Of a stretch of DNA of 64,000 nucleotides, positions 29,531 to 41,213 are shown one piece after another. Below the pieces are notes generated by a model that saw nothing but the letters and a program-made list of their open reading frames with translations, made no database searches and had not been told where the DNA came from. The stretch is from Paraferrimonas sp. SM1919 (GTDB lineage Bacteria; Pseudomonadota; Gammaproteobacteria; Enterobacterales; Shewanellaceae), in assembly GCF_010993985.1 (NCBI RefSeq), contig NZ_WINH01000006.1:62001-126000 (forward strand). Direction: 5' to 3'. A program made the translations under genes and the position numbers. Numbering within the stretch: the first letter of the stretch is position 1; every line of letters starts with the position of its first letter.

Positions 29531-30097
29531 TTAGAACTCAAACTCCAAATTAAGCAAATAGGCCTCAGTCCCCATTAATCTGAATTTAGGCACTAACTGT
29601 GTGCCGCCAAAGTTGAGCCAATCAAATCGATAACTGACACCCAACAACACCGATAGCATCAACTCCTCGCTAAGGAAGATACCACTTTTATAAATGTCCT
29701 TATCGTAGCCGCTGACTAAACCTAAATTAACATCAAAGTTAAACCTGCCTACTTCAATCAGGTCATGCTCAACACTGGTCATATAAGAGCGCTTAAAATA
29801 GGAATTTTCAAAGGTAGTCGCAGCAAAAGTTAGCGTACCAATGCGATAACCCAAGCCAATGACTTTATTATCTTCATTGTAATCAAAATACTGCCACTGT
29901 TGATTACCCTTTGAAATTCGGTATTGGTCACGGAAATGGCCTGTCAGTAACCCCACCTCTAGCGACCAGCCATTGTTAACACCTTGGATGGTTGGAGTGG
30001 CAATATACCTCTCAAGGGGAGACTGATAAGCCCAAGTTTTTTGAGACCAAAAGATAGAAAGGGAAAGGCTGATTATTATTTTTATTAACCTGGACAT
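29531..30097 (-). CDS. Outer-membrane beta-barrel protein of unknown function
   Basis: A 188-aa protein with a signal peptide (IIISLSLSIFWSQKTWA, cleavage before YQSP). Alternating aromatic/hydrophobic strands such as WQYFDYNE, VIGLGYRIGTLTFAATTF and LGVSYRFDWLNFG lead to a C-terminal Phe (LEFEF), the BAM recognition end. About eight strands would fit its size. No specific family is recognised. It is divergent from the large lyase gene, so the two may be co-regulated. Confidence 0.7.
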   Translation of the reverse strand: MSRLIKIIISLSLSIFWSQKTWAYQSPLERYIATPTIQGVNNGWSLEVGLLTGHFRDQYRISKGNQQWQYFDYNEDNKVIGLGYRIGTLTFAATTFENSYFKRSYMTSVEHDLIEVGRFNFDVNLGLVSGYDKDIYKSGIFLSEELMLSVLLGVSYRFDWLNFGGTQLVPKFRLMGTEAYLLNLEFEF

Positions 30098-30311
30098 GGT
30101 ACTACCTCAACAACGACCAACAACGGTTAGTTAATTAAGGCGGCGAAGACATGGGGAGTATTTAGGCCAATGACTGAACAATAGCAACAACTAAAAATCA
30201 CTACTTCTGCCCCAACCAACAAACAGGCACAACAATACCTCACAAAGAAGCTACCCACGCTCTCGCAAAACTATGCCAGCAATCTTCAACTAAAACAGAA
30301 AAACCTTTTAA

Positions 30312-30329
30312 ATTAATTACATAATTAAT
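30312..30329. promoter_or_regulatory. AT-rich 18-bp palindrome upstream of the lyase gene
   Basis: ATTAATTA-CA-TAATTAAT is perfectly symmetric and lies 63 nt before the lyase start, in the 295-nt divergent gap with the barrel gene. It could be a regulator site; AT richness makes chance symmetry fairly likely. The rest of the gap shows no other clear signal. Confidence 0.35.
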
Positions 30330-30392
30330 GTCATATAACCTTTTTTGGTGTCGCCTTACCCTCTAACTGATAAACGCAGTGAGAGATATACA

Positions 30393-33300
30393 GTGAACAA
30401 AAAAAAGTACAATAAACTCTTGGCTATTTCCTTAGCCAGCTATATTGGGCCCAGTTTGGCCATAGAAAGTGGTAAAGAACTGGTCGCCTATTGGAGCTTT
30501 GATAATTCAGTTCAAGCTCAAGTCTTCGATACCATCAATGGTACTGCTGCTAGCCTAACTAGCAACCATTCACAGGTCATTAGCCCAAGGGGCTATGCCT
30601 TGCAATTTGAGCAAGCCAACAGTGGCGCAGAGTTAGTCCTAGATCACAATTTTATGGAGAAAGTTGATCAGCAATTGTCGATATCTTTTTGGCAAAAAGG
30701 TTATGGTCTTAGTAACGATAATAATGTCATTTTTGCTAATGACATTAACGGTTATCGGGTACTTCGCAGCCACACACCTTATTTAAATGGTAATGTTTAT
30801 GTTGATTGGGGTAATGCCAATACTAGCCCGAGCCAATATGACCGACTTTCTGGCCCTAAACCCACTACACTAAGCACTGACAATTGGCACCATTGGGTAA
30901 TGACAAAAAACCTTATTAGTGGCGAATTTAAAGCCTATTTTGACGGTCAATTATATCTATCAGCAACCAATAAAGTATTCGATTTCAAATTAATAAATAG
31001 CTTTAAAATTGGTAATGAGTTTGTTGGCCAAGTTGATGAGCTAAAAATATTTAACGGCGAACTAAATGCTCAAGAGGTGTTTGATTTATTTAATGGGGTT
31101 GCCATTGACAGTGACTCTGATGGCATTAAAGATGATCGAGACCCGTTTCCATATGATCCTACAGAATGGCTAGATACTGATAATGATGGTATTGGTAACA
31201 ACAGTGACAACGACGATGATGGCGATGGTGTGCTCGATAGTGTCGATGCCTTTCCACTCGACCCTAATGAAACTCTAGATACCGATGCCGATGGCATTGG
31301 CAATAATGCCGACCAAGATGACGATGGCGATGGTGTCGTGGATAACTTGGATGCCTTTCCACTCGACCCTAGTGAAACTCTAGATACCGATGCCGATGGC
31401 ATTGGCAATAATAGCGATCTGGATGATGATGGTGATGGGATCAATGATCTTGTAGATCCTAAACCGTTAGAAGCGGATCCTAGTGCTAGCGATGTACACT
31501 TAATTGCCCATTGGACCTTTAATGAAGCCCAAGATGGCGCTGTTTATGACAGCATTAATGGTTTACAAGCTCAATTAGGGAATACACACAGCCTATTACC
31601 AAGCCCAAAAGGTAAGGCGATTGCCTTCAACGATAGTATTGATGGTAACCAATTAGTTTTGGATCACAGCTTTATGGCTGAAGTGGATGAGCAATTGAGT
31701 ATATCATTTTGGCAAAAAGGCTACCAAGATACTGATGACAATAATGTATTGTATGGCAATGATGCACAAGGTAATCGAGTCGCCAGGAGCCATATGCCCT
31801 ATCGAGGTGACAAAGTATATGCAGATATGGGTAATGACAATGGTGATGCCAGCATCTATGACCGAATATCAATTACACCAAGCAGTAAACTCGATAAAAA
31901 TCAATGGCATCACTGGGTAATCACCAAGAATATCAGTAGTGGTATATTCAAGCTGTTCTTAAACAATGAATTACTCGTACAGGGGACCAATTTTTATCAA
32001 GGTTTTAGCTTACTTGATGAATTTATGATTGGTAACCGCTTTAAAGGGGAATTAGATGATCTAAGGATCTTCAATACAGAACTGACTGCCGCTCAGGTAC
32101 AAGGCTTATTCAACCAGCTCGATAGCGATGGTGATGGCAGCAGCGATCAATTTGATGCATTCCCAAATGATTACTCTGCCAGTGTCGATGAAGATTTAGA
32201 TGGTCTGCCTGATGCTTGGCACTTCGGCAGTAGTACTACAGAATCAAGAATCCTTGATGACAACATTGACATCCCTAATAATAAAACTGGCCGTTATGAG
32301 CAGATCCAACAACAGTTAAATTTGTTGCGAAATCAACAAATAAATAGCGAATTTGATATGCAAGCCTTGCTATTAAGATTGGATCTATCTCATGTCGATT
32401 TAGCATCAGTTAAAGCTGCCTATGACGCTAATGATATTGTTTTGGCAGGTGACAAACTGCTAGAGCATTATAAAAATAAATTTTCTGATAAAGCCCTTAG
32501 CTTTACTCCAAATAGCTTATCAACTAAAGAGCAGCAAAACTTTTTCCATGAGTTTTGGGGGGATGACTCAGAAATGCATTACATGGGTGACGGTTATGAT
32601 TGGGTTACTCAGCCTTCTATCTATTCCGAATGGATAATACAGCACAATAGAGAGTTTGGTGATATTCAATTGATGATTGATGCTTATCAAAAAACTGCTA
32701 ACAAGGTCTTTTTTGATGAAATCATCGCCAGAATAATCTCCTATTTTGAACATGCCTACCCCTTTACCGAGGATCAACATTTAAAATACGATTATGGGGT
32801 AGATCATCCATTTAGCAATTCTATTAGGGGGAACTATTTAGGCCAAATCATTACGCAGTTGATCAATACTCCCCATTTTGATCAGCAAATGCTTGCCTAT
32901 TTACTAAATAGCCTATTCCACTCATTGGATTTTGTCACCCAAAACTACACTGCTTCTGGTAATCATTTAACCTATGAACTTACTTATGTTATGCAAAATG
33001 GTTTTTGGTTCAACGAACTCACTCGAGCCAGTGAAGCCGATATTGGCTGGATTGAAGATGCTGTTACTCAAACCAGCAACCTATTATTTGCTGAAGTCTA
33101 TCCCGATGGCATGAATAAGGAACTCAGCGCCCATTACCATGGTGATTATGCTTTCAAGTTTAGAGACTTTTATCAGTTAGCCTCTGACAATGGCTATGGT
33201 GAACATTACTCTGCAGAATATTTAGCATTACTTAAAAAAACCTTTGATGCTGCTATGGGCTTCTATTTACCAAACTTTCGCAGAACCAGCTTTGGTGATG

Positions 33301-34397
33301 GTTGGCCAAGAATTACTGGCACTCGTTACTTTAAAGAGTACCGTGCAACAGATCCTAAGCATGAATACTTGGCCAGTTATGGTACCAACGGGTTATTTTT
33401 TAGGAATACTATTTTAGATTGGGGGGGGTATTATGGCCTGCGCAGTGACTGGGGCTTTAATGAAGGTGATGGCATTGGCATGATTTTAAAAAACGGAGAT
33501 GAAGCATCTTGGCATAACCAGCCAGATAACCTCACCTTTGAGCTGACTGCCTATGGCCGCACCTTAATTTCTGATGCGAGTCAACAAACCTATGGGAGCA
33601 GCGATCCTGAAGCCATTGCTATGCGAGATAAATACAAGCAAACTCGAGTTCATAATACCGTCACTTTAGATAACCAAAACACAGGCTTTGGCCATCAAAT
33701 TAACCGTTTTGCTGAAGATCTAAACAATAATGGCGTAAGTTATGACGTGATCGAATTGCAAAACCAAAGCTATAGCGATTTATTACATCAACGAACTGTT
33801 TTACTCATCAACAAACAATATTTTGTCATCATTGATAAACTCAGCGGCGCAACAACAGCTGGCCAACTGCGAGCTCACTTCCAATTAGCTAATGAAAATG
33901 AACTTGATGGCACTCAAGCATTTAACCCTAACCACAGTGTTATTGATGCTGAAAACCTGCAACTGCATACGCAAATGCCAACCATCGACTCTCGGAACGG
34001 TAATCTGTTGATCAAAGCTTGGGGACAACCACAATTGCAGCTAGAAGATGAAATGCAAGGAACTGGTCCTTACGCAATTGGAGCGGGTTTTGGAGTGATC
34101 ACCACTGGAATGAATGAATTTGAAAGAAGGGCGATTGCCTATCGGCTTCCTAGAACAGTGGGGGAGCAATATTTTGTTACCGCATTGGTGCCTTTTAAAG
34201 GTGACAACAGTCTGGGTAATTTAACCCCTATCGTTAGCATCGAATTTAATCCTCTAAATCAACAGGTTGATTTAAATGTTAATGGCATCAACTATAGCGT
34301 TAGTCTTCCTACAGATTTAGATTATGCAGTGGATACAGATGGTGATGGTGTCGCTAATTTAACTGATGACCAACCTTTTGATAGCAATTATCATTAA
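30393..34397 (+). CDS. Large secreted polysaccharide lyase-like protein (LamG x2, thrombospondin-3 repeats, heparinase II/III-like)
   Basis: The GTG at 30393 gives 1334 aa with a signal peptide ending near PSLA/IESG; the GTG at 30345 would bury it. Two homologous LamG/concanavalin-like domains are at about residues 30-233 and 370-573 (LVAYWSFDN / LIAHWTFNE; both with NxWHHWV). Between them (about 236-366) are Ca-binding Asp-rich type-3 repeats (DTDADGIGNN, DDDGDGV, DAFPLDP). From about 640 a helical toroid and a beta domain (RVHNTVTLDNQNT, about residue 1088) resemble heparinase II/III and alginate lyases. The protein ends in another DxDGDG motif. The substrate cannot be told; acidic polysaccharide is likely. 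The type II system in this window could export it. Confidence 0.8.
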   Translation: MNKKKYNKLLAISLASYIGPSLAIESGKELVAYWSFDNSVQAQVFDTINGTAASLTSNHSQVISPRGYALQFEQANSGAELVLDHNFMEKVDQQLSISFWQKGYGLSNDNNVIFANDINGYRVLRSHTPYLNGNVYVDWGNANTSPSQYDRLSGPKPTTLSTDNWHHWVMTKNLISGEFKAYFDGQLYLSATNKVFDFKLINSFKIGNEFVGQVDELKIFNGELNAQEVFDLFNGVAIDSDSDGIKDDRDPFPYDPTEWLDTDNDGIGNNSDNDDDGDGVLDSVDAFPLDPNETLDTDADGIGNNADQDDDGDGVVDNLDAFPLDPSETLDTDADGIGNNSDLDDDGDGINDLVDPKPLEADPSASDVHLIAHWTFNEAQDGAVYDSINGLQAQLGNTHSLLPSPKGKAIAFNDSIDGNQLVLDHSFMAEVDEQLSISFWQKGYQDTDDNNVLYGNDAQGNRVARSHMPYRGDKVYADMGNDNGDASIYDRISITPSSKLDKNQWHHWVITKNISSGIFKLFLNNELLVQGTNFYQGFSLLDEFMIGNRFKGELDDLRIFNTELTAAQVQGLFNQLDSDGDGSSDQFDAFPNDYSASVDEDLDGLPDAWHFGSSTTESRILDDNIDIPNNKTGRYEQIQQQLNLLRNQQINSEFDMQALLLRLDLSHVDLASVKAAYDANDIVLAGDKLLEHYKNKFSDKALSFTPNSLSTKEQQNFFHEFWGDDSEMHYMGDGYDWVTQPSIYSEWIIQHNREFGDIQLMIDAYQKTANKVFFDEIIARIISYFEHAYPFTEDQHLKYDYGVDHPFSNSIRGNYLGQIITQLINTPHFDQQMLAYLLNSLFHSLDFVTQNYTASGNHLTYELTYVMQNGFWFNELTRASEADIGWIEDAVTQTSNLLFAEVYPDGMNKELSAHYHGDYAFKFRDFYQLASDNGYGEHYSAEYLALLKKTFDAAMGFYLPNFRRTSFGDGWPRITGTRYFKEYRATDPKHEYLASYGTNGLFFRNTILDWGGYYGLRSDWGFNEGDGIGMILKNGDEASWHNQPDNLTFELTAYGRTLISDASQQTYGSSDPEAIAMRDKYKQTRVHNTVTLDNQNTGFGHQINRFAEDLNNNGVSYDVIELQNQSYSDLLHQRTVLLINKQYFVIIDKLSGATTAGQLRAHFQLANENELDGTQAFNPNHSVIDAENLQLHTQMPTIDSRNGNLLIKAWGQPQLQLEDEMQGTGPYAIGAGFGVITTGMNEFERRAIAYRLPRTVGEQYFVTALVPFKGDNSLGNLTPIVSIEFNPLNQQVDLNVNGINYSVSLPTDLDYAVDTDGDGVANLTDDQPFDSNYH
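31245..31412 (+). repeat. Near-identical 63-nt coding repeats inside the lyase gene
   Basis: 31245-31307 and 31350-31412 differ at a single base, with a 105-nt period. They encode the DAFPLDP-(N/S)-ETLDTDADGIGNN units. Identity at silent positions implies recent duplication or gene conversion. Confidence 0.9.
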
Positions 34398-34494
34398 CAA
34401 TAAACGGCTTACTTTTGACTGTTGAAAGCAACTATCATAGCTAAACAAAAAACACTGACTGTTAAATTTAAGTCATAAAATCCTGATAACAATA

Positions 34495-35009
34495 AGCCTC
34501 TAAATGCATCCCATTTAGAGGCTCCAAATATTTTAACGTATTTTACGCTGAATAAAGCTCAAAAGTGCAAGGCACTTTAGGGCGACGTTAAATTACTAGA
34601 AAATAAAAAGCCTCTAAATGCATCGCATTTAGAGGCCCAAAAAAATTTGACGTATTTTGCGCTGAATAAAGTTCGTTAGTGCAAGGCACTTTAGGGCGAC
34701 GTTTAGTTCGCTAAACGAGTCCTAAAGTAACGCCGCAATAACAGCTTTAGACAAGCAAATGTATTTCGCAGGAGAAATTAATCGAGTACAAGACGCTTGC
34801 TGCCGACGTTTAGTTCGCAAACGAGGAGCAAAGCCGCTCAGTAACTACTCTCAACAAAAAAGCCCCTAAATGCATCGCATTTAGAGGCCCTAAAAATTTT
34901 AACGTATTTTGCGCTGAATAAAGTTCGTTAGTGCAAGGCACTTTAGGGCGACGTTTAGTTCGCTAAACGAGTCCTAAAGTAACGCCGCAATAACAGCTTT
35001 AGACAAGCA
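34495..35009 (-). repeat. Three copies of a terminator-bearing unit downstream of groEL
   Basis: Units at about 34495-34590, 34605-34760 and 34857-35009 each begin (plus strand) with the hairpin GCCTCTAAATG / CATTTAGAGGC (34496-34522, 34610-34636, 34862-34888). Each then shares TATTTTGCGCTGAATAAAG and GTGCAAGGCACTTTAGGGCG. Copies 2 and 3 are nearly identical over about 150 nt and also carry CGTTTAG-TTCG-CTAAACG nested in ACTTTAGG/CCTAAAGT. A-runs left of hairpins 2 and 3 become T-runs on the minus strand, so these are stacked groEL terminators. A damaged fourth stem lies at 34805-34823. No gene is present in 34398-35013. Confidence 0.88.
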
Positions 35010-35013
35010 AAAA

Positions 35014-36968
<1,955 letters not shown>

Positions 36969-37032
36969 TAACAAACTCTCCTAAATGTTTTTATAAATTT
37001 AATTGATTTCCAGCATAGCTGGTTTGCAGTTG

Positions 37033-37062
37033 ATATGGGGTTACTCGTGTCAATTACAAGGG
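37033..37062 (-). promoter_or_regulatory. Sigma-32 heat-shock promoter of groESL
   Basis: On the minus strand CCCTTGTAA (the -35 region) is followed after 13 nt by CCCCATAT (the -10 region), close to the sigma-32 consensus CTTGAAA-N13/14-CCCCATNT. It lies 65 nt upstream of the groES start. No CIRCE element is visible. Confidence 0.88.
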
Positions 37063-37138
37063 TATACCCCTAAAAAATTTCGCAATTTTATTGGTTGCAG
37101 TTTACCATAATCAAGTTTTAAACCTTTTCGGAAGTACT

Positions 37139-38467
37139 ATGCCAACCAGCCACCGATTAACCACAGAGCCAACTCTGCCCTTGTTGGTGCGGATGTCTCT
37201 ACCTAATGTCATTGGTATTCTTACCATTATGACTTTCGGCTTGGTGGATGTTTTCTTCATTAGTCAACTCGGTTCTGAAGCCCTTACCGCCATTGGCTTT
37301 ACCTCCCCTGTAACTCTTATGATAAGCGCGATAGCCATAGGTATAGGAGCAGGGGTTTCTGTTGGCTTTTCCAGATTGCTAGGAAAAAAACAAGTTGTGG
37401 AAGCCAAGCGCTATTTACAGGATGCTTTACTCTTAACGTTATTACTCATCGGTTTAATTAGCTTACTTGCCTATTGGGGATTAGAAGCTGTTTTTAGTGT
37501 ACTTGGTGCCCAACCAAGCACTATCGCTTTAATTGAGCAATACATGCAGTATTGGTGCATTGGCGCTCCTTTACTCGCATTAATGATGGTATCAAACCAA
37601 GCTTTAAGAGCGCTTGGTGATGCTCATTTAGCGGCGATTATCATGGCAATAGCTGGAGCCTTAAATGCCATATTAGATCCCTTACTTATCTTCGGTATTG
37701 GGCCTTTGCCACGATTAGAAATAGCGGGGGCAGCCATTGCCAGCATGATTGCCTGGCTGTTAACCACCTTGTTAGCAGGCTTAATTTTAAAAAATAAAAA
37801 ACTGCTCTTTAGCTCCTTAAACAACGTCAAGCAAACACTAGCCAATTGGCAAGCACTAGGACATGTCGCCCGTCCTGCAGCGTTCACTTCCACGTTAAAC
37901 CCTATTGTTAATGCCATTTTTTTAAGTATTTTGGCCGGTTTTAATTCTCAGGCCGTTGCCGCTTTCGGTGCCGGAATCCGAATTGAATCCTTGTTATTGA
38001 TAGGAATTACCGCATTAAGCTCTTCTTTAATGCCATTTTTGGCACAAAATCTAGGAGCTGGCCACAATGAACGGGCTAAACAGGCATTGCTGGGCAGCAT
38101 TCATTTTGTGCTGCTATTGCAAATGATTATTTTTTTGCCCGTGCATATATGGGCAGAAACCATCGCTAAAGTATTCAGTAATGATGCTTTAGTTATTGAG
38201 TATTTAAGTTTCTACCTGAAATGGCTGCCACTGGCTTACGGACCATTAGGTATCGTGATTTTGGTTGCTAATGCCTTAAATGCCTATCACCGCCCAATTG
38301 CAGGCCTAGTCATTAATGTTTGTCGTTTATTTGCGGTGATGCTGCCACTAGCTTGGTTAGCCAGTATCTGGTTGGGGGCGAAGGGCTTAATGCTCGCTTT
38401 ACCAATAGGCAACTTGGCAATGGGTATTGCCTGCTACCTATTGGCCAGAAATATTAGTGAAGGTTAG
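37139..38467 (+). CDS. MATE-family multidrug/cation antiporter
   Basis: A 442-aa inner-membrane transporter with about 12 helices in two homologous halves. The ATG at 37139 has CGGAAG upstream; the frame extends to 37091 without support. MATE features are the N-terminal LVRMSLPNVIGILTIMTFGL, VDVFFISQLGSEALTAIG, and the second-half PAAFTSTLNPIVNA. Substrates are unknown. Its 3' end overlaps the convergent fxsA by 14 nt. Confidence 0.92.
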   Translation: MPTSHRLTTEPTLPLLVRMSLPNVIGILTIMTFGLVDVFFISQLGSEALTAIGFTSPVTLMISAIAIGIGAGVSVGFSRLLGKKQVVEAKRYLQDALLLTLLLIGLISLLAYWGLEAVFSVLGAQPSTIALIEQYMQYWCIGAPLLALMMVSNQALRALGDAHLAAIIMAIAGALNAILDPLLIFGIGPLPRLEIAGAAIASMIAWLLTTLLAGLILKNKKLLFSSLNNVKQTLANWQALGHVARPAAFTSTLNPIVNAIFLSILAGFNSQAVAAFGAGIRIESLLLIGITALSSSLMPFLAQNLGAGHNERAKQALLGSIHFVLLLQMIIFLPVHIWAETIAKVFSNDALVIEYLSFYLKWLPLAYGPLGIVILVANALNAYHRPIAGLVINVCRLFAVMLPLAWLASIWLGAKGLMLALPIGNLAMGIACYLLARNISEG

Positions 38468-38963
38468 GTCGATTATTATCGTCATCTTTGCGACTGTATT
38501 CGCCTTCTATTACATCACCATCTTTTTTGGATTGCTGTTCGAAAGGGTTTTGACCAAACTGGCCGTGGCTATGAAAACTGCCATGAGTACTAAAGCTATT
38601 ACTCATTGTGATATTTATCTTAGAAAGAAAATACCAAGCAATGGGTTTGCGAGTTAGCGGCGTAAGCATTACCAAGCCAATAAAGTCTGTGATAAATCCA
38701 GGCGTCACCAACAACACTCCAGCCACTGCTAACATTACCGCCTCAACCAGTTCTTGAGCAGGAGCAGTACCGGCCTGCAATTGTGATCGAACCTTCATAA
38801 AGGTTTTCAGGCCTTCATTGCGAACTAGGTTTGCCCCTAATAGCGCCGTCAAAATGATTAATAAAATGGTGTTTAGACCACCAAGCGCTTCGCCCACTTG
38901 CAGCAGCACGCTGATCTCAAGAATAGGCATAATCACAAATAACAAAAACAACAATAAGCGCAT
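38454..38963 (-). CDS. fxsA: FxsA family membrane protein
   Basis: A 169-aa inner-membrane protein. E. coli FxsA suppresses F exclusion of phage T7; the general role is unknown. It has the family opening LLLFLLFVIMPILEI with the PxxE motif, three to four helices (LLIILTALLGANLVRNEG; LAVAGVLLVTPGFITDFIGL), and a polar His/Asn/Asp-rich C-terminal tail. The last 14 nt overlap the end of the MATE gene. Divergent from cutA across 148 nt. Confidence 0.92.
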   Translation of the reverse strand: MRLLLFLLFVIMPILEISVLLQVGEALGGLNTILLIILTALLGANLVRNEGLKTFMKVRSQLQAGTAPAQELVEAVMLAVAGVLLVTPGFITDFIGLVMLTPLTRKPIAWYFLSKINITMSNSFSTHGSFHSHGQFGQNPFEQQSKKDGDVIEGEYSRKDDDNNRPNLH

Positions 38964-39111
38964 AAGGGCTCCTAAAAGTAAATTGCCCTACTTAGATGGG
39001 GGGTAATACAAAAAGTTTCAAGGTGTAGCCATCTTGAAGCGCTAACTAAACTTGCAGGTAGTCACAAAAATCCACTAAGTTATACACAATTTCCACAGAT
39101 AAAAGCCCCCT

Positions 39112-39432
39112 ATGAATGAACACTCTATGATAATCTGTAGTTGCCCTGATGTAGATAGCGCCAAAGCTATCGCCTCAACACTACTTGAAAAACAACTGGT
39201 CGCTTGTGCCCAAATACTGCCTCAAATGATTTCAATGTATGTCTGGAAAGGGCAACTTTGCCAAGACAGTGAGGTCCAATTGCAATGTAAAACACTTAAT
39301 GGGCACTTTGGTGCCATAGAAAAAACCATCCTGAGCTTGCACCCGTATGATGTTCCTGAGATCATACAAGTTCCGCTTAATAACGGTTTGGCGGATTACC
39401 TAAAATGGATAAACGATAATTGCCCTTTATGA
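39112..39432 (+). CDS. cutA: Divalent-cation tolerance protein CutA
   Basis: A 106-aa trimeric ferredoxin-fold protein linked to metal tolerance. It shows the family pattern CPDVDSAKAIASTLLEKQLVAC split at QLVACAQI, YVWKGQ, and the C-terminal HPYDVPEIIQVPL. It overlaps dsbD by 4 nt (ATGA), the same cutA-dsbD pairing as in E. coli, and so is coupled to it. Confidence 0.95.
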   Translation: MNEHSMIICSCPDVDSAKAIASTLLEKQLVACAQILPQMISMYVWKGQLCQDSEVQLQCKTLNGHFGAIEKTILSLHPYDVPEIIQVPLNNGLADYLKWINDNCPL

Positions 39433-41204
39433 AACGCTTAGTAATTGCTTTAGTTGCCTTAATTGGCCTGATAAATCCTGTCACGGCTGATAGCCTATTT
39501 GATTCTAAAAAATTTAACCTCTTTGGTAACCAAGCCGAACTGCTGCCGGTCGACCGTGCCTTTGTGTTTGATTCGATACAACTGGGTAATCAAGTATTAG
39601 TACGCTTCGAGATTCAAGAAGGCTATTACCTGTACCGCGACAAGCTCGAGTTTAAGGGCGTAAATGCCGAGTTAGGTAAGATAGATTTACCTGCAGGCGA
39701 ATCCCACTTTGACGAGTTTTTTGGCGAGCAGGCGGTATTTTATAAGGGCGTTGAATTTTCGATTGATTTAGCCAACGTTAACGATCAGGGCCAAGTTGAA
39801 ATTACCTTTATGGGCTGCGCTGAGGGGCGCTTATGCTACCCTCCGACCAAAGTAGTCGCCCAAGTCACGACTAATGAACTTACTTATTCTACCCAAGAAC
39901 TCGCTGATAAACAGACTGTAAGTCGCGTTGCAGGCACCCAAGTTACCACAGCAACCAGCTCAAGTCTGGCAGATCTGCTGTTAAGTGAAAGTACAGTATG
40001 GGTATTGGCCATCTTTTTTGCCCTAGGCCTAGGCCTAGCCTTCACCCCTTGTGTATTCCCAATGTACCCCATTCTGGCCAGCATTATTGGCGGCCAAGGG
40101 GGCAAACTATCGATTAAAAAAGGTTTATTGCTATCGTTTACCTATGTGCAGGGTATGGCAATCACCTATTCACTATTAGGCCTTGTTGTCGCTTCCGCAG
40201 GGCTTCAATACCAAGCTGCACTGCAGCATCCAGTCTTACTGATTTCATTAGCACTGCTGTTTGTGGTGCTGAGTTTATCCATGTTCGGAGTTTATGAGCT
40301 CACCCTACCCGCCAAATGGCAACAAAAAATCGATGGCATTTCCCAAAACCAAAAGGGAGGCAAGTTTACCGGCGTATTCCTAATGGGAGTGCTATCAGGC
40401 CTGATTGCATCGCCATGTACTACGGCACCACTCTCAGGTGCGCTACTTTATGTGGCGCAAACTGGCGATATGCTATTGGGCTTCTTTGCGCTTTACTTAC
40501 TCAGCCTAGGTATGGGTGTGCCTTTACTGTTATTTGGTGCCAGCGGTGGCAAATTACTGCCAAGGGCCGGTGCTTGGATGGATATTGTTAAGGGCAGCTT
40601 CGGCTTGTTATTACTGGCGGTGGCCATCCTCTTTATTGAGAGAATGTATGTGGGCATCTGGACCGACGTACTGTGGGCACTACTGGGTATTGGTGCCATT
40701 GCCTTTTGGTATCACCACAATAAGAACACCCAAGCCAGTTGGCATAAAAGCACCAGGGAAGTACTGCTATTTACCTTAGTCGTTATCGGTGCGCTAGCCA
40801 TTAACAATAAGTATTTTGCTACCAGCAGCCAACAAGTTGTTGCCCATAGCCAATTTATACAGGTTAAAAGCCTAGCCGATGTGAAAGCGCAACTTGCTAA
40901 AGTTCAAAATTCTGGCAAAGTAGTAATGCTCGATTTTTATGCAGATTGGTGTGTCGCCTGTAAAGACTTTGAACACCAAACCTTTAATGCCCCTGAAGTA
41001 CAGGCAAGGTTTGACAATATGCTATTACTGCAAGCCGATGTCACCGCCAATGATGAAACTGATATTGAGCTACTGGAACACTTTAATATTTTAGGGCTGC
41101 CAAGCATTATCTTTTTTGATGAGCAAGGTAACTACCTACAGCAACAAACTGTTACCGGTTTTATGAATGCTAATGACTTTGGTGCCCATCTAGATAATTT
41201 GTAA
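39429..41204 (+). CDS. dsbD: Thiol:disulfide interchange protein DsbD
   Basis: Moves electrons from cytosolic thioredoxin across the inner membrane to DsbC/DsbG and c-type cytochrome maturation. The ATG at 39429 gives 591 aa. It has a signal peptide (LVIALVALIGLINPVTA), the DsbD-alpha domain with MGCAEGRLCYPP cysteines, an eight-helix core with FTPCVFPMYPI and SPCTTAPLSG cysteines, and a C-terminal thioredoxin domain with DWCVAC at about residues 505-511. All six functional cysteines are present. Confidence 0.96.
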   Translation: MKRLVIALVALIGLINPVTADSLFDSKKFNLFGNQAELLPVDRAFVFDSIQLGNQVLVRFEIQEGYYLYRDKLEFKGVNAELGKIDLPAGESHFDEFFGEQAVFYKGVEFSIDLANVNDQGQVEITFMGCAEGRLCYPPTKVVAQVTTNELTYSTQELADKQTVSRVAGTQVTTATSSSLADLLLSESTVWVLAIFFALGLGLAFTPCVFPMYPILASIIGGQGGKLSIKKGLLLSFTYVQGMAITYSLLGLVVASAGLQYQAALQHPVLLISLALLFVVLSLSMFGVYELTLPAKWQQKIDGISQNQKGGKFTGVFLMGVLSGLIASPCTTAPLSGALLYVAQTGDMLLGFFALYLLSLGMGVPLLLFGASGGKLLPRAGAWMDIVKGSFGLLLLAVAILFIERMYVGIWTDVLWALLGIGAIAFWYHHNKNTQASWHKSTREVLLFTLVVIGALAINNKYFATSSQQVVAHSQFIQVKSLADVKAQLAKVQNSGKVVMLDFYADWCVACKDFEHQTFNAPEVQARFDNMLLLQADVTANDETDIELLEHFNILGLPSIIFFDEQGNYLQQQTVTGFMNANDFGAHLDNL

Positions 41205-41213
41205 GGGAATTCA

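Noticed and set aside
31070..31444. Antisense ORF of 124 codons
   Set aside because: Serine/leucine-rich shadow of the Asp-rich thrombospondin-3 repeats on the other strand; caused by codon periodicity.
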